From: an uncultured Dysosmobacter sp.
Lineage (GTDB): Bacteria; Bacillota; Clostridia; Oscillospirales; Oscillospiraceae
Length of the DNA: 43,611 nt
Assembly: GCA_934504065.1 (NCBI GenBank)
Contig: CAKSVQ010000006.1
Span: 1 to 43,611, forward strand
Direction of reading: 5' to 3'
The position numbers were made by a program, and so were the translations under genes. Below are positions 1 through 8,449 of this stretch, piece by piece; position 1 is the first letter of the stretch; each line of letters opens with the position of its first letter. The notes under the pieces were generated by a model, which was not told the DNA's origin, did not search any database, and saw only the letters and a list, made by a program, of their open reading frames with translations.

Positions 1-82
1 TGCCACGCACATGTCGCGGCAGAACACGGATTTCATACCTTTCACGTCTGCGGACGTGAAACTCTGCGAGGCTTTTTCGATA
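1..82 (+). repeat. Dispersed intergenic hairpin repeat, copy 1 (3' part)
   Basis: This is the right end of a modular repeat family. It carries a 9-bp hairpin (TTTCACGTC at 40-48, loop TGCG, GACGTGAAA at 53-61), then the family core CTCTGCGAGGCTTTTT. An upstream imperfect hairpin around 1-21 has a GCCACG arm facing a CGCGGC arm. The left part lies outside the window. It runs toward the terminator at 84-117 and presumably follows a plus-strand gene off the edge. The best match is the copy at 27894-27977. A short ORF crosses it, but the base changes between copies preserve pairing rather than protein, so I do not call a gene. Confidence 0.85.
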
Positions 83-83
83 G

Positions 84-117
84 GCAGAGCGCCCGCCAAA
101 CATGGCGGGCGCTCTGC
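84..117. terminator. Strong hairpin terminator between convergent genes
   Basis: A perfect 15-bp stem (84-98 with 103-117) closes a 4-base loop. It lies between repeat copy 1 and the 3' end of the minus-strand hydrolase gene, so it could serve transcripts from both directions. The T-tract after the stem is weak on the plus strand. Confidence 0.75.
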
Positions 118-129
118 TTGTCAGAAGAG

Positions 130-864
130 TTATTTGCCGGGACGGTCCTCCGGCGCGTCGGGGAACGTGAATATTTGCCCATCCTGCGTGATGGGCAGCG
201 TCCGGGCGGCATAGGCGGGGAAGCGGGATAAAAACCGCTGGGTGAACGCAAACTCCCCCCACTGATGCATGGGCAAAAAGCGGCGGATGTCCGCCAGCTC
301 CAGCAGGTATTGGGGGCCGCGGAAGCCGTCCTCCCCCAGCCGGGGGTCCAGCGGCAGCATGGCAAGGTCGATGCGGCGGCCCCGGAGGGGCTCGCAGTAC
401 CGTCGGAAGTTTTCCGCCATGGTCTGGTTCCAGCTGGGGTCCTCCCCCTCCCAGTGCCACCAGTTCAGGTCGCCCGCATGGAAGAGGGTGCGGCCCTCTG
501 TCGAGACCAGAAAGGCTACGCCCTCGTCGGTGGAGGGGAGGGTCTCCACCGTGATGCCGGGCAGGGGCGAGACCGTCTCGCCGCCGCCAAGGCGCAGGCA
601 GCGGCTCTCTGTCTCGGGGCTCAGGCCCCACGCCTCCCGCCGCCGGGGCGTGGGGCGGATGTCTCTGCCCAGCAGGAAGGCGTGGGCGGGCAGGGTGAAA
701 ATAGCGGGGTTGAAGTGGTCTTCATGGTGGTGGCTGGCAAACACCAGCAGCGGCACGTCCGGCCGCGGGGGCGGAAGCGTGCCCTTCCACCAGTCGAAGA
801 GCAGCGTGCAGTGGGGCAGCTCCAGCAAAAAACCGCTGTGCCCCAGAAAAACCGCCCGCGTCAT
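130..864 (-). CDS. Metallo-beta-lactamase-fold metal-dependent hydrolase
   Basis: A 244-residue cytoplasmic protein with the metallo-beta-lactamase fold. The metal motif HxHxDH appears as HHHEDH at residues 45-50, further ligands sit in HAGD (129-132), and a late histidine lies in PMHQW (about 199-202). The compact layout resembles UlaG-like MBL hydrolases; the substrate cannot be told from sequence. The start is the ATG at 864, which overlaps the stop of the upstream YbjQ gene by four bases (ATGA); an in-frame extension to 981 only reads back through that gene. It is the last gene of a merR-ybjQ-MBL operon. The fold is secure, the function is not. Confidence 0.85.
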   Translation of the reverse strand: MTRAVFLGHSGFLLELPHCTLLFDWWKGTLPPPRPDVPLLVFASHHHEDHFNPAIFTLPAHAFLLGRDIRPTPRRREAWGLSPETESRCLRLGGGETVSPLPGITVETLPSTDEGVAFLVSTEGRTLFHAGDLNWWHWEGEDPSWNQTMAENFRRYCEPLRGRRIDLAMLPLDPRLGEDGFRGPQYLLELADIRRFLPMHQWGEFAFTQRFLSRFPAYAARTLPITQDGQIFTFPDAPEDRPGK

Positions 865-1172
865 AAGAATTTCACGGCGGTGCCGTAGGCCACCACTTCC
901 GCCGCCCCCTGCATCACGGAAGAGGAGGCGTACCGCAGCCCCACCACCGCGTCGGCCCCCATGGCCTCGGCGGCTTCGCACAGGCGCTTGGTGGCGATGG
1001 CCCGGGCCTCGTTGAGCATTTCCGTATAGCCCGCGATCTCGCCGCCCACCAGTGTTTTCATCCCGGCCATGAAGTCCCGGCCAAGGTTCTTGCTGTATAC
1101 CACCGTTCCCTTTACCACGTCCAGCGCCTCAAATGGCTGGCCGGGGATGGTGTCGATCGTCAATAGCTTCAT
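861..1172 (-). CDS. YbjQ/UPF0145 family protein
   Basis: A 103-residue protein of the YbjQ (UPF0145, 'heavy-metal-binding' PF01906) family. Family hallmarks are visible: an N-terminal beta strand, the Y-x-E-M-L-N-E-A-R segment near residue 50, and a C-terminal GADAVVGLRY strand. Members form small ring-shaped oligomers, and their biochemical role is unresolved. The start has a good ribosome site (AAGGAGA, 7 bases upstream). It lies 20 bases after the MerR gene and overlaps the MBL hydrolase gene by four bases, so the three genes are probably one transcript. Length is normal for the family. Confidence 0.9.
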   Translation of the reverse strand: MKLLTIDTIPGQPFEALDVVKGTVVYSKNLGRDFMAGMKTLVGGEIAGYTEMLNEARAIATKRLCEAAEAMGADAVVGLRYASSSVMQGAAEVVAYGTAVKFL

Positions 1173-1192
1173 AATGTATTCTCCTTGTCAGT

Positions 1193-1846
1193 TCAGTATT
1201 TTTCCACGGCGTCCTCGTCCCGCCGTCCGATCTCCCGCAGGCGCTGGCACAGCGCCGTGATCACGCCGCCGATGGCTGCGCAGGGAATGCCCAGCAGCAC
1301 AATCAGCAGCGGCAGGGGCGGCGCGCCGCCGGGGTCGGTGTGCACGTCCCAGAGGATCAGGGCAATGATGGCGGCCATCAGCGCGGTAAACGCCGCGGCG
1401 GCCAGCACGGGCGATACATAGCGGCGCTGGATGTCCTGCTTTTGTCGGTTCATAAAGGTCATTCCTCCCTGTTCCATTTTCTCCATCCGGGCAAGGGCCT
1501 CGCTGGCGTCCCACTGGGAAAGCGGCAACGGACAGGCGGCAAGCTGCGCGCACAGAGCCGTCGCCGCGTCCAGCGTCCGGCGCTCCCGCTCCAGGGTCAG
1601 CAGGTGGCGGCGCATTCCGCCGCCCACGGTGGGCGTGCCGCCGGAGAGCATCTGCCGGATCTCCTCCAGCGGCACGCCCAGCTTGCGCAGCAGTTTGATG
1701 CGCCGCAGCGCTTCCACCTCGGCCGCCCCATAGTCCCGGTAGCCGTTGAGACTGTTGCGCGGCGGGCTGAGCAGCCCCTCGCTTTCATAAAACCGGATGT
1801 TCTTTTTGGTGATGCCCACAAGGGCCTCCACTTCGTTGATCTTCAT
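1193..1846 (-). CDS. MerR family regulator with two C-terminal membrane segments
   Basis: A 217-residue protein. Residues 1-70 are a MerR winged helix with the typical NIRFYESEGLL and GYRDYG motifs. A helical dimerisation stretch follows (about 75-130). Instead of a soluble ligand domain, the C-terminus holds two hydrophobic segments (about residues 147-168 and 176-197), so the protein is probably tethered to the membrane. The start at 1846 is chosen because AGGGAG sits 7 bases upstream; an in-frame ATG five codons earlier would bury that ribosome site in the gene. Its own promoter (1872-1902) has the MerR dyad and 19-bp spacer, suggesting autoregulation of the whole operon. The signal sensed is unknown. 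Confidence 0.88.
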   Translation of the reverse strand: MKINEVEALVGITKKNIRFYESEGLLSPPRNSLNGYRDYGAAEVEALRRIKLLRKLGVPLEEIRQMLSGGTPTVGGGMRRHLLTLERERRTLDAATALCAQLAACPLPLSQWDASEALARMEKMEQGGMTFMNRQKQDIQRRYVSPVLAAAAFTALMAAIIALILWDVHTDPGGAPPLPLLIVLLGIPCAAIGGVITALCQRLREIGRRDEDAVEKY

Positions 1847-1871
1847 GCTTTGCTCCCTCATTTCCGTTCTC

Positions 1872-1902
1872 AGCGTACACCTTCCACAAGGGGGAAGGTC
1901 AA
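1872..1902 (-). promoter_or_regulatory. MerR-type promoter and operator of the merR-ybjQ-MBL operon
   Basis: Read on the minus strand: -35 TTGACC (1897-1902), a 19-bp spacer, then -10 TACGCT (1872-1877). The spacer carries a perfect dyad, ACCTTCC and GGAAGGT (1879-1899). An over-long spacer with a centred dyad is the hallmark of MerR-activated promoters. The half-sites closely match those of copper-type CueR/HmrR operators as I remember them. The predicted transcript starts about 20 bases before the MerR start codon. Confidence 0.82.
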
Positions 1903-1930
1903 GTGTTTTTGAAAAAAATCCGGGCAGGGG

Positions 1931-1965
1931 TGCAAAAATTTTTCCCCATGTGCTATGATACTACC

Positions 1966-1968
<3 letters not shown>
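1931..1968 (+). promoter_or_regulatory. Probable mutY promoter, possibly giving a leaderless transcript
   Basis: A good -10 (TATGAT, 1954-1959) sits 17 bases after a weak -35 (TGCAAA, 1931-1936). Transcription would start near 1966, which is the A of the mutY start codon, and no Shine-Dalgarno sequence precedes that codon. The region is divergent from the MerR promoter, about 30 bases away. Confidence 0.5.
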
Positions 1969-3041
<1,073 letters not shown>

Positions 3042-3045
<4 letters not shown>

Positions 3046-3230
3046 GAGAGCTTTTGAGCATTGCGCTGACGGCGCTGCTGCTGTTGCTGCTGCGCCAGCT
3101 GATCTGGTGCATCCGGTGGCTGTGGCGCTATGCCCACAGACAGGAAACGCCGCCGCCCATCCCCTTTCTGCCCCAGAGCAGCGGAGAACTTTTTGAGGAC
3201 CACATCCGTCAAAAGGACAGGGAGGAATGA
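3042..3230 (+). CDS. Small single-pass membrane protein, unknown
   Basis: A 62-residue protein. A hydrophobic leucine-rich helix at residues 4-29 looks like a membrane anchor, followed by a short basic patch and a proline-rich, then acidic, cytoplasmic-type tail. I recognise no family. It is coupled at both ends: its ATG overlaps the mutY stop by four bases, and its stop lies just before the zinc-ribbon gene start. That tight packing supports it as a real gene. Function unknown. Confidence 0.75.
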
Positions 3231-3232
3231 CG

Positions 3233-3712
3233 ATGCCATTTTGGAAAAAGAAAGAAGACCCGTGGGACATGGACCCGTCTTTTAAGCGCCCACCTGATGA
3301 AGGGAACCTGACGGGCGCGCTGGATTCCCTGCGGGACGAGTGGACGGAGATGAAGCAGGAACGGCAGGAGCAGCGGGATGCCCGGCACCTGCCGCCGGAG
3401 ACATGCCCGTGGTGTGGAAAGAACATGGAGCAGGGCTGGCTGTACGGCAACCGGGGCGTTTACTGGATGCGGGGCGTGCCCACCGCCAAGTCCAAATGGC
3501 TGGGCGCCGGGAGGGATGACACCATGCGGGTGGATACCGACGGGGTGTTTTACACCTATCATGTCATGTGGTACTGCCCGGCCTGCCGCCGAATGACGCT
3601 GGATGCATCAGACCTAAAAACACAGGCGGAGGAGGGCGCGTTTTTCCAGACGCAGGTAGAGCAGACGCAGGGAGAAGCGCCCACGGAGGAAGCGGGGCGC
3701 AAAGAGCCGTAA
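3233..3712 (+). CDS. Zinc-ribbon protein, first of two tandem paralogues
   Basis: A 159-residue soluble protein. It opens with the signature MPFWKKKEDPWDMD, followed by a charged helical stretch rich in Glu, Lys and Arg (about 30-55). A split zinc ribbon follows: CPWCG (about 59) and CPAC (about 112), separated by a short beta-rich core (GNRGVYW, VDTDGVF). This resembles the small PF20097 (DUF6487)-type zinc ribbon. The start at 3233 is preferred over the ATG at 3227 because GGGAGG is 7 bases upstream and the paralogue begins identically. Function unknown. Confidence 0.8.
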   Translation: MPFWKKKEDPWDMDPSFKRPPDEGNLTGALDSLRDEWTEMKQERQEQRDARHLPPETCPWCGKNMEQGWLYGNRGVYWMRGVPTAKSKWLGAGRDDTMRVDTDGVFYTYHVMWYCPACRRMTLDASDLKTQAEEGAFFQTQVEQTQGEAPTEEAGRKEP

Positions 3713-3739
3713 CGCGCCCGGTGCGGACAGGAGGAGCAT

Positions 3740-4204
3740 ATGCCGTTTTGGAAAAAGAGCGAGGACCCGTGGGACATTGATCCGGCGAAAAAGCCCCCCT
3801 CCGGCGGCGAAGAAGCGCCGCAGCCAGGGATCGCCGACCGGATGACGGAGTGGATGGAGACAAAGAAGACGGAAAAGGAGCAGCGGGAAGCGCCGCCCGC
3901 GCCCATCCCCTGCCCGTGGTGCGGCAGGGAGATGAAGGCGGGGTATCTCTTCGGCGGACGGGGCGGCGTATACTGGAGCCGGGAGTGCCCCGGTGGAATA
4001 TTCGGCTTTTCCGAAACCGTCCCGGTGGACACCGACGGCGGCTTCTGGGGAGCCTATAAGCGGGTGTGGAACTGCGAGGAGTGCGGAAAGCTGGTGATGG
4101 ACTTTCGTCCGCAGGGCGACGGCGTCAGCGAAGAGTACCGCCAGTTTGAAGAGGAATTGCAGCGCTATGCCCGGCAGGCAAAGGAAAGAGAGGAAACGAC
4201 CTGA
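3740..4204 (+). CDS. Zinc-ribbon protein, second of two tandem paralogues
   Basis: A 154-residue paralogue of the preceding gene. It has the same start (MPFWKKSEDPWDID), the same charged spacer, and the same split ribbon CPWCG (about 57) and CEEC (about 111) around GGVYW and VDTDGGF. The copies differ widely outside these motifs, so the duplication is old. The ribosome site is AGGAGG with a 6-base spacer. It ends three bases before tdk. Pairwise conservation of the N-terminal WKK-EDPWD tag suggests that segment has a function, perhaps a docking motif, but this is inference. Confidence 0.8.
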   Translation: MPFWKKSEDPWDIDPAKKPPSGGEEAPQPGIADRMTEWMETKKTEKEQREAPPAPIPCPWCGREMKAGYLFGGRGGVYWSRECPGGIFGFSETVPVDTDGGFWGAYKRVWNCEECGKLVMDFRPQGDGVSEEYRQFEEELQRYARQAKEREETT

Positions 4205-4207
4205 TTC

Positions 4208-4786
4208 ATGGCACAGCTATACTTTAAATACGGGGTGATGGGCTCCAGCAAAACGGCCAACGCCCTGATGACACGGTTCAACTATGAAGAGCGGGGCCAG
4301 CAGGCGCTGCTGGTCAAGCCCCGGATGGACACCCGGGACGGCGGCCATGTGGTGGTCTCCCGCATCGGTCTGCAATACCCCTGCGTGTATTTTGACGAGA
4401 TGCAGAAGCTGACCGTGATGGAACTGCAGCAAAACGCCTGCATCATTGTGGACGAGGCCCAATTCCTCACACGGGACGAGGTGATGTACCTTGTCTATCT
4501 GGTGGACGATCTGGGCATCCCGGTCATCTGCTACGGGCTGCGGTCAGATTTTAAGGGCGACCTGTTTCCCGGCAGCGAGGCGCTGCTGGTGATGGCGGAC
4601 AAGCTGGAAGAGGTGAAGACCGTGTGCTGGTGCGGCCGCAAGGCCCTCTTCAATGCCCGGTTCGACGCAAACGGCACCGTGCTCAAGGAGGGTGCGCAGG
4701 TGGAGCTGGGGGCCAACGACCGCTATATCGGCCTGTGCCGCCGCCACTGGCGGCTGGGCGATCTGGGGCCGGATTTCGGAGTGTGA
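4208..4786 (+). CDS. tdk: Thymidine kinase (type II)
   Basis: A 192-residue thymidine salvage kinase that makes dTMP from thymidine and ATP. The P-loop is GVMGSSKT (residues 9-16), the DEAQF motif with the catalytic Glu is near residue 83, and the C-terminal lasso carries a YIGL segment. The structural zinc ligands appear as CWC (about 142) and CRRH (about 177), slightly different from the common paired CxxC but usual in clostridial enzymes. Length is typical. It sits within the mutY operon, three bases after the zinc-ribbon gene and four before the radical SAM gene. Confidence 0.95.
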   Translation: MAQLYFKYGVMGSSKTANALMTRFNYEERGQQALLVKPRMDTRDGGHVVVSRIGLQYPCVYFDEMQKLTVMELQQNACIIVDEAQFLTRDEVMYLVYLVDDLGIPVICYGLRSDFKGDLFPGSEALLVMADKLEEVKTVCWCGRKALFNARFDANGTVLKEGAQVELGANDRYIGLCRRHWRLGDLGPDFGV

Positions 4787-4790
4787 GGCC

Positions 4791-5675
4791 ATGATCTGCA
4801 ATTTGTGCCCCCGGAACTGCGGGGCGGAGCGGACCGATACGAAAAGCGGCGGCGTGTGCGGGCAGAGCCTGCTGCCCACAGCGGCCCGGGCCATGCTGCA
4901 CCAGTGGGAAGAGCCCTGCCTTGTGGGGCAGCACGGCGCGGGCACGGTGTTTTTTTCCGGGTGCAGCCTGCGCTGCTGCTTCTGCCAGAACGCGCCCATT
5001 TCACAGGGGACGGTGGGCAAAACCATCACGGCGGCGCGCCTGCGGGAGATTTTCTGGGAACTGATCGGGCAGGGGGCCGCGTGTCTGGATCTGGTCACGC
5101 CCACCCACTTCACCCCGGTGATCTTGGAAGCGCTGGGGGACGGGCCGTGGCCTGTTCCGGTGGTGTGGAACTGCGGCGGCTATGAAAAGCCGGAGACCCT
5201 CCGGCTGCTGGAGGGGCGGGTGCAGGTCTATCTGCCCGACCTGAAGTACGCTCTGCCCGGCCCGGCGGGGCGGTATTCGGCGGCGGAGGACTATTTCCAG
5301 TGGGCCGCCCCGGCCATTTTGGAGATGTTCCGGCAGACAGGGCCTTACCGGATGGAAAACGGGCTTTTGAAAAGCGGCGTGCTGATCCGCCACCTGATCC
5401 TGCCGGGGGAGCTGGAAAACACCCGCCGGGTCATCGACTGGGTGGCGGAGCATTTTGCCCCCGGCGACGTGCTGTTTTCCCTGATGAGCCAGTATACGCC
5501 CCAGCCGGGGGCGCAGGGAAAGCTTGCCCGCCACGTGACCCGGGCGGAGTACCGGGCGGCAGTGGACTATATGGAAAACTGCGGCATCACCGGGGGCTAT
5601 ACGCAGGAGCGCACCTCGGCAAGAGAGGAGTATACCCCGTCATTTGACCTGCGGGGGATCGACAGGGAACCATGA
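4791..5675 (+). CDS. PflX-like radical SAM protein
   Basis: A 294-residue radical S-adenosylmethionine protein of the pyruvate-formate-lyase-activase-like group (COG1313, PflX). The N-terminus has CNLCPRNC, then the radical SAM cluster motif CSLRCCFC (CxxxCxxC, residues 60-67), followed by QNAPIS. A family-typical DLKYA motif lies near residue 150. Its target protein is unknown; COG1313 members occur without an adjacent glycyl-radical enzyme, as here. The start at 4791 follows the tdk stop by four bases; a longer frame from 4653 merely overlaps tdk. It overlaps the MATE gene by four bases. Confidence 0.9.
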   Translation: MICNLCPRNCGAERTDTKSGGVCGQSLLPTAARAMLHQWEEPCLVGQHGAGTVFFSGCSLRCCFCQNAPISQGTVGKTITAARLREIFWELIGQGAACLDLVTPTHFTPVILEALGDGPWPVPVVWNCGGYEKPETLRLLEGRVQVYLPDLKYALPGPAGRYSAAEDYFQWAAPAILEMFRQTGPYRMENGLLKSGVLIRHLILPGELENTRRVIDWVAEHFAPGDVLFSLMSQYTPQPGAQGKLARHVTRAEYRAAVDYMENCGITGGYTQERTSAREEYTPSFDLRGIDREP

Positions 5676-7072
5676 AACTGGAAAACGATCTGGGGCGGGA
5701 CGCCATCCGCCCGCTGGTGTGGCGGGTGGCTATGCCCAGTATGCTGGCGCAGTTCGTCAGCGTGCTGTACAGCATTGTAGACCGCATTTACATCAGCAAC
5801 ATTCCGCAGGTGGGCGCCAGCGCGCTGGCGGGCGTGGGCGTGTGCGGCCCGGTGGTAACGCTGATCGCCGCCTTTGCCTCGTGGATCGGCATCGGCGGCG
5901 CGCCGCTGATGAGCATTCGCATGGGCGCGGGGCGGCGGGAGGAGGCCGAGAAGATTGTGGCCAACAGCTTTTTGCTGCTGTGCGTCAGCTCGGCGGCGCT
6001 GATGGCGGCGGCGTTTGCGCTGCGGCGGGCCATGCTGCTGGCCTTTGGCGCAAGCGATGCGACCTATCCCTATGCCGAGGCATATTTCACCGTGTACCTC
6101 TGGGGAACGGCGTTCAACCTGCTGTCGCTGGGGATGAACCAGTTCATCATCGGGCAGGGCTTTGCCCGAAAGGGCATGCTTTCGGTGATGCTGGGCGCGG
6201 CGCTGAACATCGTGCTGGACCCGCTGCTGATCTTCACGCTGCACATGGGCGTGCGGGGTGCAGCGCTGGCCACGGTGCTCTCCCAGCTTGCCAGCTGCGT
6301 GTATGTGCTGGCGTTTTTGCTGGGGGGAAAGGCCCCCGTCTCCATCACCTTCCGGGGCTATGACATGCGCCTGATCCGGCGCATTCTCATCACGGGCATC
6401 ACGCCGTTTCTCATCATCGGTGTGGACAGCGTGATGATCATCGCCATGAATGCTGTTTTACAGCGCTATGGCGGCGCGGAGCTGGGTGACCGGATGATCT
6501 CCTGCGCCACCATTGCCCAGAGCTTCATGCTGGTGGTGACCATGCCCCTTGGCGGCATCTCCGGTGGGACGCAGAGCATTCTGGCCTTTAACTTCGGCGC
6601 ACGGCGCAGGGACCGGATATTGGAAGCGCAGAAGTATATCCTGCTGCTGTGCGTGGGGTATACGGCGGTGCTGTTCGTGCTGTCCCGGCTGGCGGGGCCG
6701 CTGTTCGTGCGGCTTTTCACCCGGGAAGCGGACCTGGCCGCCGAGGCGTTTGCCGCCATCCGCATCTGCACACTGGCCATCATCCCGCTGGGCGCGCAGT
6801 ATATGCTGGTGGACGGTTTCACGGGCATGGGGCAGGTGCGTGTGGCGCTGCCGCTGTCGGCGTTCCGCAAGGCGGCGTATTTTGCGGCGCTATTTCTGCT
6901 GCCGGGGGTCTTCGGCGTGCGCGCCGCCTTTTACGCCGAGCCGATCTCAGACATTCTGGGCCCGGTGGTCAGCGGGATCGTCTACGTCCTGTGCATCCGG
7001 CGGCTGCTGGATTTTTCAGACAATACATCTGACAAGACATCAGACAAGACAAAAACGCAGGAAATCAAATAG
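5672..7072 (+). CDS. MATE family efflux transporter
   Basis: A 466-residue integral membrane protein with the 12-helix MATE layout in two homologous halves (about 10-225 and 235-450). It has the N-terminal PLVWRVAMPSMLAQF helix, a QGFARKGM stretch and a GISGGTQSIL segment in the second half. MATE proteins export cationic drugs and toxins using Na+ or H+ gradients. The C-terminus is a short hydrophilic Asp/Lys/Thr-rich tail. It is the last gene of the mutY operon and starts by a four-base ATGA overlap with the radical SAM gene. Confidence 0.93.
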   Translation: MKLENDLGRDAIRPLVWRVAMPSMLAQFVSVLYSIVDRIYISNIPQVGASALAGVGVCGPVVTLIAAFASWIGIGGAPLMSIRMGAGRREEAEKIVANSFLLLCVSSAALMAAAFALRRAMLLAFGASDATYPYAEAYFTVYLWGTAFNLLSLGMNQFIIGQGFARKGMLSVMLGAALNIVLDPLLIFTLHMGVRGAALATVLSQLASCVYVLAFLLGGKAPVSITFRGYDMRLIRRILITGITPFLIIGVDSVMIIAMNAVLQRYGGAELGDRMISCATIAQSFMLVVTMPLGGISGGTQSILAFNFGARRRDRILEAQKYILLLCVGYTAVLFVLSRLAGPLFVRLFTREADLAAEAFAAIRICTLAIIPLGAQYMLVDGFTGMGQVRVALPLSAFRKAAYFAALFLLPGVFGVRAAFYAEPISDILGPVVSGIVYVLCIRRLLDFSDNTSDKTSDKTKTQEIK

Positions 7073-7093
7073 GCGCGGGAGCTTGTTAAAAAG

Positions 7094-7141
7094 CCTCGCA
7101 GCGAATCCGGATCGGAGAAGTGGCGAAGCCACTTCTCCGAT
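7094..7141 (-). repeat. Dispersed intergenic hairpin repeat, copy 2 (short form)
   Basis: On the minus strand this copy has a perfect 14-bp hairpin (7111-7124 with 7128-7141) with the AAGTGGC...GCCACTT core. The family tail CTGCGAGGCTTTTT follows directly. The middle hairpins found in other copies are missing. It lies between two plus-strand MATE genes and is the one copy that does not run in the direction of the gene before it. Confidence 0.85.
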
Positions 7142-7151
7142 AAAAAACAGC

Positions 7152-7182
7152 TTGACTTTACAACGGTTGTAGAGTTTAGGAT
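7152..7182 (+). promoter_or_regulatory. MerR-type promoter and operator of the second MATE-merR unit
   Basis: -35 TTGACT (7152-7157) and -10 TAGGAT (7177-7182) are separated by 19 bp. A 21-bp near-perfect dyad fills 7155-7175: left arm ACTTTACAAC, one central G, right arm GTTGTAGAGT, one mismatch. This is the expected design for control by the MerR protein encoded at 8450-9178. It is intact although the MATE gene it drives is broken. Confidence 0.85.
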
Positions 7183-7214
7183 AGTCCCATGATCCGAGGA
7201 GGAGTGTGGCCGGA

Positions 7215-8446
7215 ATGGAAAAGAATCTGACGACGGGCAGCGTTTGGGGAAATGTAGTGTCCTTTTCTCTGCCCTATCTGCTGTCCTACTTTTTGCAGAC
7301 GCTGTACGGCATGGCGGACTTTTATATCATCGGCCAGTTCGAGGGGCCTGCCAGCATCACGGCGGTGGCCGTGGGCTCACAGGTGATGCATATGCTGACG
7401 GTGATGCTGGTGGGCCTTGCCATGGGGGCCACCGTCAGCATTGGGCAGGCGGTGGGCGGCGGCGACCGCAAGGCCGCTGCCGGAAGCATCGGCAATACAT
7501 CCGTGCTGTTTGCGGGGCTTGCTCTGGGGCTGACGGCGCTGCTGCTGGCGCTGCGCAGGGTGATCCCGGCGGTCATGTCCACACTGGAGGAGGCGGTGAG
7601 CGGCACGGTGGCGTATCTCACGGTCTGCTTTGCCGGGATTCCCTTTATCACGGCCTATAATGTCATCAGTTCCATCTTCCGGGGGATGGGGGGACAGCAA
7701 AAGTCCCCTGTGCTTTATTGCGGTGGCCTGCGGTGTGAACATCGCGCTGGATTACTGGCTGATGGGCGGGCTGGGCCTCGGCCCTGTGGGCGCGGCGCTG
7801 GGCACCACCCTTTCTCAGGCGGTCAGCGTGCTTTTGGCGCTGCTGGTCATCTCCCGGCGGGACCATGGGCTTCGTCTGACGCGGGAGGACTTCCGCCTGC
7901 GCCGCCGGACGGTGGGAAAGCTCCTGCGCATCGGTGTTCCGGTGGCCCTGCAGGATGGGTTTATTCAGATCTCCTTCCTGCTCATCACCGTGATCGCCAA
8001 CCGCCGGGGGCTGATCGACGCGGCGGCGGTGGGGATCGTGGAAAAGATCGTGAGCTTCCTGTTCCTTGTTCCGTCCACCATGCTCTCCACCGTGTCCGCG
8101 CTGGGGGCGCAGGTGGCCGCGGAGCCGATGGTGGGCCTTTTCACGCCGGATACAGCGGTGGTCCGCGCAGGCGGCCAATATCTGCGGGGCTATGTGTGGG
8201 ACTGCCTGTTCGCCGTGGTGCAGTTCAGCTTCAGCGGGTATTTCTGCGCCTGCGGGCGGTCGGAGCTCTCGTTTTTGCATAACGTGCTGTCCATCGTGCG
8301 GTGCGCGTTCCCGGGGCGTATCTGGCGTCCCGCTGGTTCCCCCAGACCCTGCTTCCCATGGGCCTTGCCAGCGCGGCGGGGTCGCTGTTCTCCATTGTGG
8401 TCTGCGTGGCGGCGTTTGCCGTGCTGCGGCGGCGGGGGAGGCATGA
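7215..8446 (+). pseudogene. Broken MATE efflux transporter gene
   Basis: A MATE gene unlike the one at 5672 in sequence, carrying three lesions. The first frame (N-terminus MEKNLTTGSVWGNV) stays open to GQQKSPVL, then a 2-base loss near 7714 shifts to the next frame, which continues FIAVACGVN. Near 8125 about 40-50 residues of a normal MATE protein are missing in frame, between SALGAQ and AEPMVGLF. Near 8301 a 1-base loss shifts back to the original frame (RVPGAYLASRW). The 3' end is uncertain; 8446 is a stop just before the MerR gene. GAGGAGG precedes the start. Three independent lesions argue for a true pseudogene rather than one sequencing error. Confidence 0.85.
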
Positions 8447-8449
8447 GGG

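Noticed and set aside
1..214. Small ORFs across the repeats with a recurring LCEAF peptide
   Set aside because: The peptide recurs only because the repeat recurs. Base changes between copies keep hairpin pairing and change amino acids non-conservatively (e.g. Thr-Ser-Asp-Val against Ala-Pro-Gly-Ala), so coding is unlikely.
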